Assembly (NCBI GenBank): GCA_963969495.1
Contig: OZ018326.1
Coordinates: 152,954,306-153,018,305 of the forward strand
Direction: 5' to 3'
DNA length: 64,000 nucleotides
DNA from: Ceratothoa steindachneri
Taxonomy: Eukaryota; Arthropoda; Malacostraca; Isopoda; Cymothoidae
Shown here: piece after piece, positions 32,319 to 44,999 of the stretch
How the letters are laid out: each line of letters starts with the position of its first letter
How positions within the stretch are numbered: the first letter of the stretch is position 1
The notes under the pieces: generated by a model
Told to the model about the DNA's origin: nothing
Database searches by the model: none
What the model saw: the letters and a program-made list of their open reading frames with translations, nothing else
Translations under genes and position numbers: made by a program

Positions 32319-33463
32319 TTTATCGCGTTCGACCAACCTTCAAGAAAAGCACCACAAAAAAGAGGGGGGATATTATTTAACGCACAGAGGAAGTGCTGTT
32401 ATCCTTTGGCGTCCTGTGATTCTTCACTTAAAAAAACAACAACACAGTGATAATTATTTCGCACGGCGCGAATTCTTAATTATACTCGAAATATTCACTC
32501 TGGAATTTAGCGAGAGCCCGTGTTGCCCAATACGCAATGAAGAAAACGAGAACACTAAAAAAAAAGAAACAAGATTAACTCCTTTACAATACAGCAGCCT
32601 TTTTTATGAGGCCTGGAAAGGGTTAAAGTTTCACATGGTCACAAAATATGCACTCAAAAGGGAAAATGGGTAAAGTCTTTTCTACAGTTTATAAAACCAG
32701 AACCTTTAATATACAAGAATAACACGCATTAGAATCTGTAACAAGTTTAAAAGAAATGCGATCAGATACTGCGGATGACCCTAAAAACCGGATACCAGAA
32801 TATAATATAGATGTCGTAGGGTGACCGTGAAGAGGGCACGCCAGAGAAATTGGGATACAGATCCCAGTGCGAGAGTTAAATAAATAAAATCGAGTGCGGT
32901 TGGCCTAAACAATAAATTCTTAGAGGTTCTGAGATTAGAGAAACTAATGGTAGAAAAATATATAACTTTACTAAATACAAAGAAAATATTAATAGCACAA
33001 GTAAATAACTGACAATAAATAAAATGAGACCCGGGGTACCAAACAGGGGGGAAGGTTACAAATGACTCAACGGGTACGAGAGTCCGAGAGCGGATGCACG
33101 GTGATTGCTTCCAGAGAAGATGGGAGAGTGCAATTATCGAGGAGACTCACGTAAAGCCTAATTGACTGGAGGCTTGAATACGGCGAATAAACGGGGCGCT
33201 GTAAAGTTGAACTTGCAATATTCCTTCTTCTTGAGTACTCCAGTCGTTGAACGAAGTCGATAACCGAGGGATAGATGCCTGTCCGTGTCTATCATCTGTC
33301 GGCGGGAATTCTGGCCTTGGGTACGAGCAAGGCCGGGTCGAGATGACGCGTCGCGTTCGTAGCTAGAAGCCGTTGGGAGGTGAAGCAGGGTGTAGGAGAC
33401 TGTTCGTAGCTGCTAACCAAGACAAGGCTATATGGTACTGAATTTTTAAAGCTTTTCTCGAAG

Positions 33464-33471
33464 TATTTATA
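33464..33471 (-). promoter_or_regulatory. TATA box in 5' LTR-like region
   Basis: The minus strand reads TATAAATA within a GC-rich LTR-like stretch starting at 33774, about 300 bp downstream of its TG. Confidence 0.5.
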
Positions 33472-33774
33472 CTGCCTCGGCGGAAACAGGTCGCCAAGGG
33501 CACCCAAAGTGGGACGGGGATCTCATTAGACTTGGCGCGCCAACGGGGGTAGTCTCGGCGGCCTTACAGCGCTCTGCGCAAAGGTGCTTGGCGCCGTGGG
33601 TCTGGCGCGGATCAGGAAGTGAGATGGTGAGGAGTGGAACCCATACGGATTACGCGGTCCCGCGAGAATCTCGCGGCTTCCTTGAGGCTGTTTGGCCGAG
33701 CAGGTGTATCTTCTCAGGCGCCACAGGTAGACGTTGGGTTCTAAGGGGATAGGGGTAACCTTCTCTCTCTGACA

Positions 33775-34891
<1,117 letters not shown>

Positions 34892-34899
34892 CTCTAGAT

Positions 34900-37634
34900 C
34901 AGGGGTCGGGTAACTTTTTGGGGTGTTACCCCAAAAGAATTTGTAGTAAAATGAATTTACCCCTGACTTTGAAGTACTCTGGGGATCAAACTATTTTACT
35001 TATGAAAATCATAGATAATAAAGACACAAAAAAAATTATATTGGGATAATGTTTAATTTTTTATTTCATCTATCATCATTAGGAAATAAAAGTCCGTCTT
35101 TTGGCATGGAAATATCACACGAGAAAAAACTGCAGGAAATTATATATTTATAAACAGAAATAAAACAGTCCCTTTTTAGCTTTACATGGTACACTGGTTT
35201 TTGTATTTAGATCTACAAGGTAGAAAAACCTTTTTCGCAAAGGTAGGTTGTTGCAAAAGATAGCAGCAGTTTAGTTGCTTCCAAATGTGCAGTTTTATAA
35301 GCCATTGAAGCTTTTGACATCCAAAAACCTGAGAGGTCATCCTTGGTCTCAAATTCCATGCTTGTTTCACTGTTGGAACGCAATTCAAAAGCTCTTCTGC
35401 CAATCTTTCAGGCTCTTCAGGCAAATCAGCCAGTTCACATTTAAAGGGATTTACAACCCAGCTGACAGTATGTGAATCAAGCTCTGGAAAGTAGTCACAG
35501 AACCTACTCCTAAGTTTGGTCAGGTGCCTTGTGACTGATTGCTTCATGTCACTAAGATTGCAGTCTTCACATTCTTCCCAAAACTCTGCCAGGTTTGGAA
35601 ATACAGCAATCTTATTGGCATTTACTTTTTGGTTCCAATACTGAAGCTTTGATAAAATGCTGAAATTTTTTCCCTTGCTAAGATGAGATTGATTTTCTTT
35701 CCTTGCCATTCCTTGTTCAGCGCATTTACATGCCTAAAAATGTCAGCTAAGTATGCAAGAAGAGCTAGCCAGGTTGATTTCCTGAACTTCTCTGCAAGTG
35801 TGTGTTTTAGATCAGTAAGAAATATTTCAAGTTCGGTTTTAAGAGCCCAAACTCTATTCAGGACATTTCCACGTGAAAGCCACCTCACTTCCTTATGGAA
35901 AAGAAGGGTTAAATATTCAGCCTCTCCATCCTCACATGAATCACGAAACATCATCGTGTTTAGTCCATGCCCTTTTACAACATTGACAATCTTAATCGCA
36001 TTATTCAACACAGCTTCTACTTCTGGTTCCAAATCCTTCACAACTAATGCCTGGCGATGTATCATACAATGGATGACATGAATTTTTGGATTCTGTTATT
36101 TGGCCAAAGCCACAAAACCAGTGACGTGAGCAAACATGGCAGGAGCTCCATCAACTGATACTGCAATACAATCTTCCCACTTTAAATCAACACTTTGTTT
36201 TTTGAAGTATGTATCAAGCTTATTGAACACATCAATACCACGAGTTCTCAACTCAAGAGGAGAACATAGCAACATTGGTTCTTCAATTTTATCAGAACCC
36301 CTATATCGAATGTATACCATCAGCTGCGAATTGCTACTGACATCTGTAGTCTCCTCAAGTTGAATGGCAAACCTTTTACTCTTTTTTTACTGAGAAATCA
36401 CTTGTTCTCTCACATTTTATGCCAAGATGGAAATTCTTTCTTTAATAACTCTTGCAGACAAAGGCACTGTATTCAGTTGTTTAGCTACTTTCTGCCCACA
36501 CATTATTTCTGCCATTTTCACAGCCGCCGGTTTGATTAAGTCTTCACCAATAGTATGTGGTTTGTTGTTTCGAGCAACCAACCATGAGACTTCAAAACTA
36601 GCTAAACGTTGGTCAGACGTTGCACTCTTGTTATTTTCCAATCTCTGTCTTTAAACTGTTTTTTTTTTCCAGATTCTCAAAGTATTCCCGTGCTTTGCAA
36701 GACAGATGTAAATGAACCTTGTCCAAGTGTTTCTTCAGTTGATTCCTTTTGAAAGACTCGGCAGTCAGTACTTTCATACAGACGACACATTGAGGTTTCA
36801 TTTGCCCTTTGTCCTCTATTTCTATGAAGCCATAATTAAGGAACTCTGCCTGATATGTCCTTTTTCTTGCTGATGCCATCTGAAAATGAAAGACAAATCT
36901 ATCACTTTTTTAAGGTCTTTTGACTTCTATTTTTGAAAAATAAAAAAATATTTAGTGACGAATTTAAGAGTTTAAATTAAAACTTTAAAATAACATATCA
37001 TAAAATCAAACCACAACTCACAACCATAAAAATTCAAACAATAAGACTTAAAAATAGTGAGCATTACATCTGTAAGGGCTGCATAAAATCTTCTTTAATA
37101 GAGTTCATCTCAATAAAAACTTACTTTTAATATAAAATAATTCATTAAAATAAAAATAAATAAATGAAAAATATAATAATTACCCCTAAAAAAGTGAGAA
37201 AATGGCAACCAAACAGCTCATGGGATAATTAAGCCCCTTACAAATAAACTAAAATATCCTAAAGTCTAAATTAATCTTATATTTAACTTTTGTTGAATTT
37301 TAATCACAAAAGTCTATACAGAAACGTAAATATTATAGAATATATCAATACTCACCTTATGTAAATAATTATTATATCCCTTGAACAGCTCTACTAATTC
37401 ATCAACTACTCTAAAAGAGGCATGTTCAAAACATGGCAAAATGCCACTTAATTTGGAGAAATGTTGCCAGATTTTACCGAAAAATAGAAGAAAGGTTCCT
37501 CGATACATTCTTTTTCTCCAACATCATATTCGTTTCCCTCACCTAGCACATCCACATCCATTGCACATCCATTACCCCCCAATTTTTCTAAATTACCCCA
37601 TTTGGGGCAATTTACCCCTGTTCCCCGACCACTG
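34900..37634 (-). mobile_element. Complete-length hAT element with TIRs and 8-bp target duplication
   Basis: Left end caggggtcgggtaac and right end (reverse complement) cagtggtcggggaac are hAT-type termini. They are flanked by a perfect 8-bp duplication ctctagat at 34892-34899 and 37635-37642. The length is 2735 bp. The central TA of the duplication fits the nnnTAnnn preference described for Buster hATs, though it also fits nTnnnnAn. The ORF inside is on the minus strand. Confidence 0.95.
35182..36879 (-). pseudogene. Buster/ZBED5-like hAT transposase, broken
   Basis: Starts at ATG 36879: MASARKRTYQAEFLNYGF, with a BED-type finger C31-x2-C34-x16-H51-x4-H56 (CVVCMKVL to HLDKVH). A frameshift lies near 36635. 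The next frame reads SFEVSWLVARNNKPHTIGED; a stop lies near 36390. Then comes TTDVSSNSQLMVYIRYRG, with LEE where the family usually has LDE (first catalytic Asp), and IAVSVDGAPAMFAHVTGF (second Asp). A stop follows at about 36096. IHCMIHRQALVVKDL and LLFHKEVRWLSRGNVLNRV follow. After a further shift at about 35700 comes the C-terminal part LTKLRSRFCDYFPELDSHTV to a degraded dimerisation region (SKYKNQ). Two stops and two frameshifts make it inactive. Similar proteins have been domesticated in vertebrates (ZBED5, SCAND3); nothing suggests that here. Confidence 0.9.
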
Positions 37635-37642
37635 CTCTAGAT

Positions 37643-38638
37643 TAAGGCATTCTGAGCATATTCTGTATTTTGAATAAAGCTAAAGCCATTCATCTCTTTT
37701 TGCTCTCCGCCACTGTGTCGTACTGGGTTTCGAAGATGGGCAAGCAAATTACGTTGAATTGCTGTGAATCACTTAGGATCACACGCTCTTTTCCACGATC
37801 GAACCCCTTACAAGAATCCTCATTTGGCCGTGCACCATACTGCAGGCAGTCCTTTCTCACCAAGAAGAAATCCACTGCGCTGACTGCCTGATCACCTTGA
37901 CGTCGTGCCCCATAGTTACAAGGCCGAGAAGAAGAGAGGGCGCATATATCTCTCTCACATCACTTCCGCGTTTCTATCAATTTTACATCTTACATTGTAT
38001 TCAATCAATTATCTCTTGCTAAACTAATTATCTTTAATCGTGATATTCTCTGTTAATTCTTAAATACATATTTTGATCACGTTGTATTTGATCCCTCGTG
38101 TGTTAACTATCTCAGGCCGTTCCGTTAGGCCTAACATCCCAATTCAAAATTCATTCAAACAAACATTTATGTGTACCGGGTATTATACAAATATGTTATC
38201 TAGGCCAACAATATAATAACTAGTACACAACCAATAAATATTATTTTGTCAAAATAATTGTGATTTTATTTAAACTCTTAGCGGCCATTTATTCTTTTCC
38301 GGTGGAACAGTCATCTCACTCACGTGCTCACCTTCAAATCACGTTTTATCAACTTCATCCTGCTCACATTGTTTACAATTTAAATAATTTTAAATTAATT
38401 AAAATCCCTATAATACAACGAGGGAACAATTTCCTTTTTATATATTTTTTCCCCATTTCTTTACTTTTCGTTCGCGTGAGTCAATTTGTGCGTGCACACA
38501 TCTGAATTTTACGCGCATTTCTTTCACGCACATCAATTCTACAATTCATAGATTCTACCATATATGACATTTCTCACAAACAAACATCACACGTACGAAC
38601 ATAGGATCACATGGTAAATCAACAAATATCGGCTAAAG
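37643..38638. other. Unassigned DNA between two hAT elements
   Basis: I see no coding similarity. Composition is AT-rich with a GC-richer patch near 37900. Confidence 0.35.
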
Positions 38639-40785
38639 CAGGGGGCGGCAGCCTGCGCCTCTTTCGTCCCTCCGCTGCGGCTCCCTGTGGTTGAGGAACG
38701 AGCCTGACGCAGAACGTCAGTCCTTGCGAACAGCTCTGCTATCGAACATTTAATTAAAATGTATTTGATTTCAGTACGTTATTTTTTTTTTAGATTTATT
38801 TATTTGTTTTTTTAGAAATTTTCAACCCCAGGTAGGCGAACCATGTAAAATGGTACAAAGAGAAAAGTTTCTGAAGAAAACAGAACGTTCATTGTTACGC
38901 GGGCAGATTCATTTACTATCACTACTGACGAGATTGATTTATCAGTATGCTTAATATGTGGTGAGAAATTAGCAAACAACTATAAGACAAATATTGCAAG
39001 ACATTTCCAAAATAAGCACAGAACCTTTGCTGAAAAATATTGAGATGGAGATGAGAGAAAAAAAGAAGCTGTTTTGGAATTGATGCGGAAGGTTGAGCTG
39101 AGACAATATAAATTCAAGAAGTGGATGAATTCTGCAAATTTAACTACATATGCTAGTTTTGTGGTCGCTCAGGAAATAGACAGGCATGGGAAGCCGTTCA
39201 CAGATAGAGAATATATAAAACAATCATTCATTAAGATTTAAGAACATCTATTCACGGACTTTAAAAACAAGGGTGAAATTCTGTAGAAAATCAAAGATAT
39301 GCCTTTCTCAGCAAATACTGCTAAAGACAAAACCATCAAAATGGCAGAAAACGTCACCAGACAGTAAATAAAAAACATCAATTCAGCTGTAGCGTACTCA
39401 ATCGACTGTGATTGATGAGTCCAAAGACATAGGTTATATTGAACAAATAGCATTGTTCTGCCGATGTGTGAACTCTGATGGACCACAGGAAGAAATGATC
39501 GAGTTGATGCCCCTAAAAGGCAAAACACGGTGGGGGTGGAGAGGGGGGCATCTGTCAGCCTGACTTGTATTGTTTAAGAGCCAAAGAAATAAACACTACC
39601 TGCTTGGTGTCAGTGGTTACTGATGGGGCATGTAATGAGACAGGAGGGAAGAAAGGCTTTGTGGTTTTACTGCAGAAGTCACTTGGTAAAACGCTGCTGA
39701 CACTTCACTGCATCCTGCAGAAGAGGCATTGGGTGCTCAAAATTTTCCTCCGGAATGCATGGAAGTAATGAATGTTGTCATTCAGATTGTCAACAAAATA
39801 GTGGCAAAGGGTTTAAATCGCCGCCATTTCCGTTTGTTACTGGATGAGGCGGAAAGTACGCATTCTGATCTCCTGTTACACAACGAAGTCCGGTGGCTGT
39901 CCAGTGTGGAGGTGCTGGAACGGTTTGCCGCGTGTCTGGAAGAGGTGAAAACCTTCATGGGCAGCATAGGGCTCACCTGAACTACAACAGCCAGAGTGGC
40001 CGAAAAAGCTACACTTCATGTAAGATATGACAGCACACCTAAACAGTCAAAACACAGATCTTCAGGGAAAAGGAGGCACAGTTCTGCACATGCTGGATAA
40101 GGTTTTGCATTTGAGCGCAAGTTGACAGTGTTTCCCAGATATTTACAGCGAAGTACACTGTCTCACTTTCCTTCTTTGAGAAAGTTTAAACAACCTCACA
40201 AAATGATCAGTTCAGAGTATTTACAGTCTGAAATTACCGCAATTCAAACATCGTTTGGGAAACGATTCCCTGACTTCAGAGATAAAAAATAGCACATTAG
40301 CCTTCCCTGTCACTTCCCTGACCGTCGATCCATCCCTACTGAATATGATGGCATTTGCAAGTGGGAGTCAACTAGAGCTGGAAAGGAGCTGGCCTACATA
40401 GGCGACAAAGATATGTGGGTGTCGAAGTTCCAGCGATTGACAACTGCTCTTGAAGATGTTGCTCATCACAAGGCCATGCTTGCTCACAATCACAAATGGA
40501 GTGAGATTGAAAATCTTCCTAAACCGGACCAACTTGTACTTGAAACATGGAATGCCATCCCCGACACTTACGCCAACATGAAAAAATATGCAATTGGAGT
40601 TCTGTCAATATTCGGATCTTCATATGTATCTAAGCAGGTCTTCTCCACCATGAACTATATAAAAAATCATTTCTCACGCTTCAAAAACGAGAGCTTGCGA
40701 TCTTGTGTGAAGATGAGGGGGATGTCAGACGGCCCTGATGTGCAGACACTGTGCCCTGAGGTTCAGGAGCAAAAGTCACATTAAC
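38639..40785 (+). pseudogene. GTF2IRD2-like hAT transposase relic
   Basis: A hAT-type terminus cagggggcggcagcctgcg lies at 38639. Downstream the frame reads EIDLSVCLICGEKLANNYKT, then NIARHFQNKHRTFAEKY, a C-x2-C-x12-H-x4-H finger. A stop at 39041 and many later breaks follow. Recognisable blocks are VSVVTDGACNETGGKKGF (second catalytic Asp, 39605-39660), TLHCILQ, VMNVVIQIVNKIVAKGLN, LLLDEAESTHSDLLLHNEV with RWLSSVEVLERF, and finally IWNLPK-like to LVLETWNAIPDTYANMKKY and YVSKQVFSTMNYIKNHFSR (dimerisation region, near 40640). This is the transposase type that gave rise to vertebrate GTF2IRD2. The right terminus and target duplication were not found. Confidence 0.8.
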
Positions 40786-40789
40786 CAGG

Positions 40790-41318
40790 AAAAGTAAATA
40801 TTTTAATTGGCTATTATTTTACAAATATATATTTTACATTGTTCAGTGAAATAGTCCATTTTATTATTCAGGTTGATAGCTGACTGCACGAAGACGGCAC
40901 CTAGAAGCAGACAGCAGTTTTGGTTTGCTACAGGTGGATCATTTAAGTTCGGCCTTTTATTTCGTGAATACGAGGAGGACACAAATAGACACTATATATT
41001 TTATTTGTAATGCGTGTTCAACCCAGCTTTTTTTAACCCAGTTTGTTTCATTCTTTTTAGTCCCTATGCATATAATTGTAATATGTAAAAATGACTATCA
41101 TCATCCTCAGATACTTTCCCGCACAGTGGAGTTAAAAAGTTTTAATCTCACTAAAACTATCCGCCACTTTCTATCCTTTTATTCTTCAATTAAGCATAGG
41201 ACGACTAAGCCCGGGCGGGAGGGCTGCTGTCTTGGGGTGCTGCACAGCCAAAAGGCAATGTTCCATTAGCGCTGTACGCAATGACACTAATGGATGGAAT
41301 TGTAACTCTTGAATTCTC
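40790..41318. other. Unassigned DNA
   Basis: Contains the probable 3' part of the preceding hAT relic. Nothing else is recognised. Confidence 0.35.
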
Positions 41319-41393
41319 TTGATACAGGTTAGAATTTTTCTTTCAAATTTAAAGCTCACGATATTACTGAAAATCGAGATTTTAGAAAACAGA

Positions 41394-42157
41394 GTAAAAG
41401 AGGAAGCTGCCACGCATTTCTTAGTACATTTCCTCCCAGCCCTCCAATCTTCGTCAATTGGGATGGTGTATAGTGGAGACACAGATGTTGTCGGAATCCT
41501 TATGAATAATTTCTATCACATCAAGGCTCTGAATCCCTCCGCAGAAATCTGGATCTCCTTCAAAGAGGGAAAGACAACCAAAATGATCTCCCTGAACACT
41601 ATCGCTACAAACCTGGGTCCGACAAGGTGCAAAGCCATGTTCCTTTTCCACGCATTCACTGGATCAGACAGTACTTCTTCCTTCAAGTTCAAGGGTAAGC
41701 GATCCTGCTGCACGTTGATGCGCGAAGTGCCATCCCCTATGAAGCAATTTGCAACTATTATCGACTCTCCATTCCAAACATCGCCAAGGTTGAAAGAAGT
41801 GGCACGAACTTTGTCTGTAGGCTGTACTCAAATGAATCAAAGGAGGACAATGATGTTGACCTCGTCCGAATGAGGTTGTTCTCACAGAAGACTAGGGACA
41901 TGGGGAGAATTCCTCCAACTAGTGATGATTTGAATCAACTTCTCAAAAGGAGTGTCTTCCAATTGAGCATGTGGGCAACAGCCCACATGTCCATGATGCC
42001 TGTCAACAACACAACTAACCATGGGTGGAAGGGAGAGGACGGCAAGCTGCTTCCCATTTTGACCACGCTGCCCCTCACCAAGGATGTGTTCCACCTGGAT
42101 ATGAAGTGCACTTGCCGAATTACCTACTCTCGGTGCAAATGCGTGAAGATAAAGTAG
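41394..42157 (+). pseudogene. ORF resembling FEN/XPG-type nuclease family with Cys-rich tail, one frameshift
   Basis: Reads VKEEAATHFLVHFLPALQ, then MVYSGDTDVVGILMNNFY, LGPTRCKAMFLFHAFTGSDS and TSSFKFKGKR. The E-E-A-(D)-T, S-x-DTDV and TG-(S/C)-D-(S/T)-x-S-x-F-x-G-x-GK blocks recur in multi-copy invertebrate proteins. In layout they resemble the acidic motifs of flap-endonuclease-like (PIN/XPG) domains. The second Asp-position of EEAD is Ala here. A frameshift at about 41820-41870 separates it from MRLFSQKTRDMGRIPPTS, HGWKGEDGKLLPILTTLP and a Cys cluster (CTCRITYSRCKC) before a TAG at 42155. The N-terminal part is missing. Whether the family is a host gene or belongs to a mobile element is unknown to me. 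Confidence 0.5.
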
Positions 42158-42185
42158 AAGTGTACACGTCAGTATAAGTGCACAT

Positions 42186-44684
42186 TAGGGTGATGACTTT
42201 TCATCAAACAGACTTGTGCAATAATTTATGTACCATAGAATTGTATAGAGTTTTCCAGAAAATCATCTCGTCATCGCTTGGTCGATTTCTGTAGAGTTTC
42301 AGAATTTTCTTCAGCCATTTCGCGTGTGGTATATAAGCGAGATGTTTAAAGCGGGTAGTTACTAGTTCAGTTTTAACGGCGTTGATATTATAATTGTTGC
42401 ATATTCTCCAGCGTTTATTGTAAAGAAATCCTGATATTATTTGGTAAGCTACATTTAACTCTCTCACTAATTATATAATATAATAGCATATAATATTTTA
42501 TTAGTGTTTGCCTTCTCTCTTATTTTTTATAATTGTAATTTGCTTGTTTTTTAATAAAATATAAAAAAAGCTCAAAAACAGTTTCTTTAATTTGTTACCT
42601 ATTTAATATTTAGGTTTATTTTCTATTTCAGTTGCTGAGCACAAAACATGGCGTTAAAGAAGAGCTTTTTTAACACGGAGAAAAACAAGAAAACCTGGAC
42701 AAATAACTTAGTCCAGTTTCAAGCACCATCAAGAAGAGGCAAAGTAGGAGTTTATGAAGCACCCTTAAGTGAACGGAGTCGCATGCCCCTGAAAATCCAC
42801 GTTGTTGGACGTTTCAAATTTCTTGAATCCACCGCCAAAGAACGGAGGGAGAGGATCGGCCTAATTGTTGTAGAGCTAAAAGCCCTATGGAGAAAAACAT
42901 TGAACTTCCCGCATGTATCTGATCAAGCCATTTGTGAAAAACTAGAAAACCTTCTGAAAGACTATGAGTACTGCAGAAAGAAACAAAACTTTAATTCTTT
43001 GAATGAACTGTTTGACGTGACCAAGGTGAAAGGCAACTGGTTGTGCTAAGAAGATGAGAACCTCTATAAACAGCCAATTTTTGACCGAAGGTAAGGTTGG
43101 TTATTCCATTGGTAAACCTGCTAGTGCCAAGACCATCCACCCATCCAAGTGAAAGAAGGCAATGGAAGCGATTGTGTCCCCACTTTCTAGCTCAGCACCA
43201 CCTGATTGTTCCGAAACTAGCACTGACTCATCCAATAACAGCGAAGACAGTGCTTGGGAGGATGAGAATGCAGCATCAAAGAAGAAAAGGAAGCATAACC
43301 CAACAGGCTTAGCAAGACTCCTTGCTACAAGCTCAAAGCTGTCGTCCAACAGAGCAGCAAAAGTATGTCGCTAGCTTTCTGGTGAGGGCATTGAAATCCC
43401 AACCCTATGTCAGTCAGCAATCCACAAGGCTATCTACACGAGAGCTGCTCACGTAAAGAAGCACTTGGTGAGCACGCTTCATCTGGAAAAATGGAGTTTA
43501 CACTTTGACGGCAAACGCATTGAAGACTTTGAATATCAGGTCATGGTACCCAAGAATGCAGCAAAAGAAATAAAGTTGGCTGCGCTCAAATTGAATGATG
43601 GGAAAGCTGTAACAATTGCAAAAGGGCTCCAGGATGTGTTAGAGGAGTTCAACCTGTGGGGATCAATTGTTATGCTTGTCGCCGACACAACAAGCGTGAA
43701 TACCGGCAAAAAGACAGGCGTTGTTGTTCGACTGCAGCAAATGTTCGAAGATAAAGGTCACCCCAAACCCAAGTTCATCAGTTGTCAGAAACATGTCCTA
43801 GATCGGATTCTTCGCGTTGTCATGGACGATGAGCTCCATGGGTCGACTAAATCACCAAACATAGAGTATTTCTTTGTGCAGGATTTGATGAGCAATTATG
43901 ATAAATTGAAAGCAGCCTTCAGCAACGGTAAAACTGAGATTAAGGAAACAGGCGGCTGGAGAGACGACATAAAGTTTCTCTATCGCCTCACGCGTGTCTT
44001 CCGTCACTTCACTGAGATGAATGAGGTCCCCTTTGTAAAGTTTCAAAATATCCCAAACATCGGCAATGCACGTTTGAACTCTCGTACAATTCTAGCCATT
44101 CTTGCGTTTATTCTGATGCCTGACACCCGTTGCAGGGTGCGTAAAATCTGTTCACTCATTTCTTACTCATTGGCTGACCATTGGTTCAGCACCCAATTGT
44201 TCTGCGCTGAAGATTTTTATGAACTATCTGTAGCTCTGAATGAATACCCAACAGGTCTCAAATGCTTGAAAACCCACTGGAAAACAGATGAATATCCAAT
44301 CAATATTGCCCGAAGCAACCAGTGTTGTGAGCGTGCGGTCAAAGTTATGCAAGACTTGCACGGGTCCTGCCGCAACAAGGATAACCTATCACTGAGATTC
44401 ATCCTGTCCAATGACATTATTATAACTAATTTACTTCCTTGTGTGTTTGATGACCCTATATAATGTTATATATATGTGACTCATAAGCTTGTATTCAATC
44501 TTGTATATGCTGCCAGTGACTTCAAAAACTGGACAAAAAAGCGGACAAATAAAACTTTTAAAACCATTTTGTGCGTGAGGTTTTTTATCAAATCATCTTG
44601 AAAGTAAGATTTTATATAATCTTTAATTATAGCTCATCAAATTATGACACAGGGATATGAGGTTGTAAAAAGGTCATCACCCTA
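42186..44684 (+). mobile_element. Sharply bounded 2499-bp hAT-like DNA transposon with 8-bp target duplication
   Basis: The left terminus tagggtgatgacttttc and right terminus (reverse complement) tagggtgatgaccttttt share a perfect 12-bp start. They are flanked by an exact 8-bp duplication gtgcacat at 42178-42185 and 44685-44692. The 8-bp duplication and T/CAGGG-type ends fit hAT. The element lies 20 bp after the stop of the nuclease-like ORF. Its single transposase is on the plus strand. An AATAAA at about 44548 follows the stop and could serve polyadenylation. Confidence 0.93.
42648..44463 (+). pseudogene. Atypical hAT-like transposase (no BED finger), N-terminal half broken, C-terminal half open
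   Basis: ATG at 42648: MALKKSFFNTEKNKKTW to NELFDVTKVKGNWLC, stop TAA 43047. After a frameshift near 43090 and stops at 43153 and 43372, the frame is open to 44461. In the 332-residue segment counted from 43465, I see D15 in SLHFDGKRI, D74 in LVADTTSVNTGKKTG and C107-x2-H110 (SCQKHVLDRI). NARLNSR at 201-207 stands where hATs have R-W-N-S, and E289 lies in ARSNQCCERAVKVMQ. This D-D-(C/H)-RWNS-E order is that of an RNase-H-fold hAT transposase. There is no BED/Zn finger at the N-terminus and no classic hAT dimerisation motif. A Ser/Asp/Glu-rich then Lys-rich linker (SSNNSEDSAWEDEN, KKKRKH) precedes the core and may hold a nuclear signal. Similar uncharacterised proteins occur in arthropods; I know no formal family name. 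Confidence 0.75.
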
Positions 44685-44692
44685 GTGCACAT

Positions 44693-44999
44693 GCGAGAAG
44701 TAGATGGACTAGAACAATTTCCAATACTAACATGTATATAGGGGTCTTGGTTAATTTGTTAGCCATTTTCTTATTGAATGTATTTTTCAAGGATGTCGTA
44801 GAAAAGGCTCCCGACGATATACTATATATCTATTCTTTGTGGGGATTATTCTATATTCGAGTGCGGGGTAAATCAGATGGCCGAGAATGACTCTACAGTA
44901 ATAAATAGGCCTGGAGAGGGCTTATTTATCTTCAATATACTTAAGAAGTGGAACGGAGCCCAAGGATAAATAATATTGCAAGCATTAATAAAATAGAAT
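44693..44999. other. Unassigned DNA right of the hAT-like element
   Basis: Continues the sequence interrupted by the insertion. I see no coding similarity here. Confidence 0.35.

Larger units (their letters stand above)
28790..33774 (-). mobile_element. Second Gmr1-type Ty3/gypsy element, 3' truncated and decayed
   Basis: In minus-strand order: a 5' LTR-like region starting TGTCAGAGAGAGAAGG at 33774 with a TATA box, a leader, gag, protease, integrase, then RT that stops at the LPFG region near 28790. The domain order gag-PR-INT-RT matches the plus-strand element. It directly abuts a mariner relic at 33775, suggesting insertion into that element. Because the other end is lost, no target duplication can be shown. 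Confidence 0.8.
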
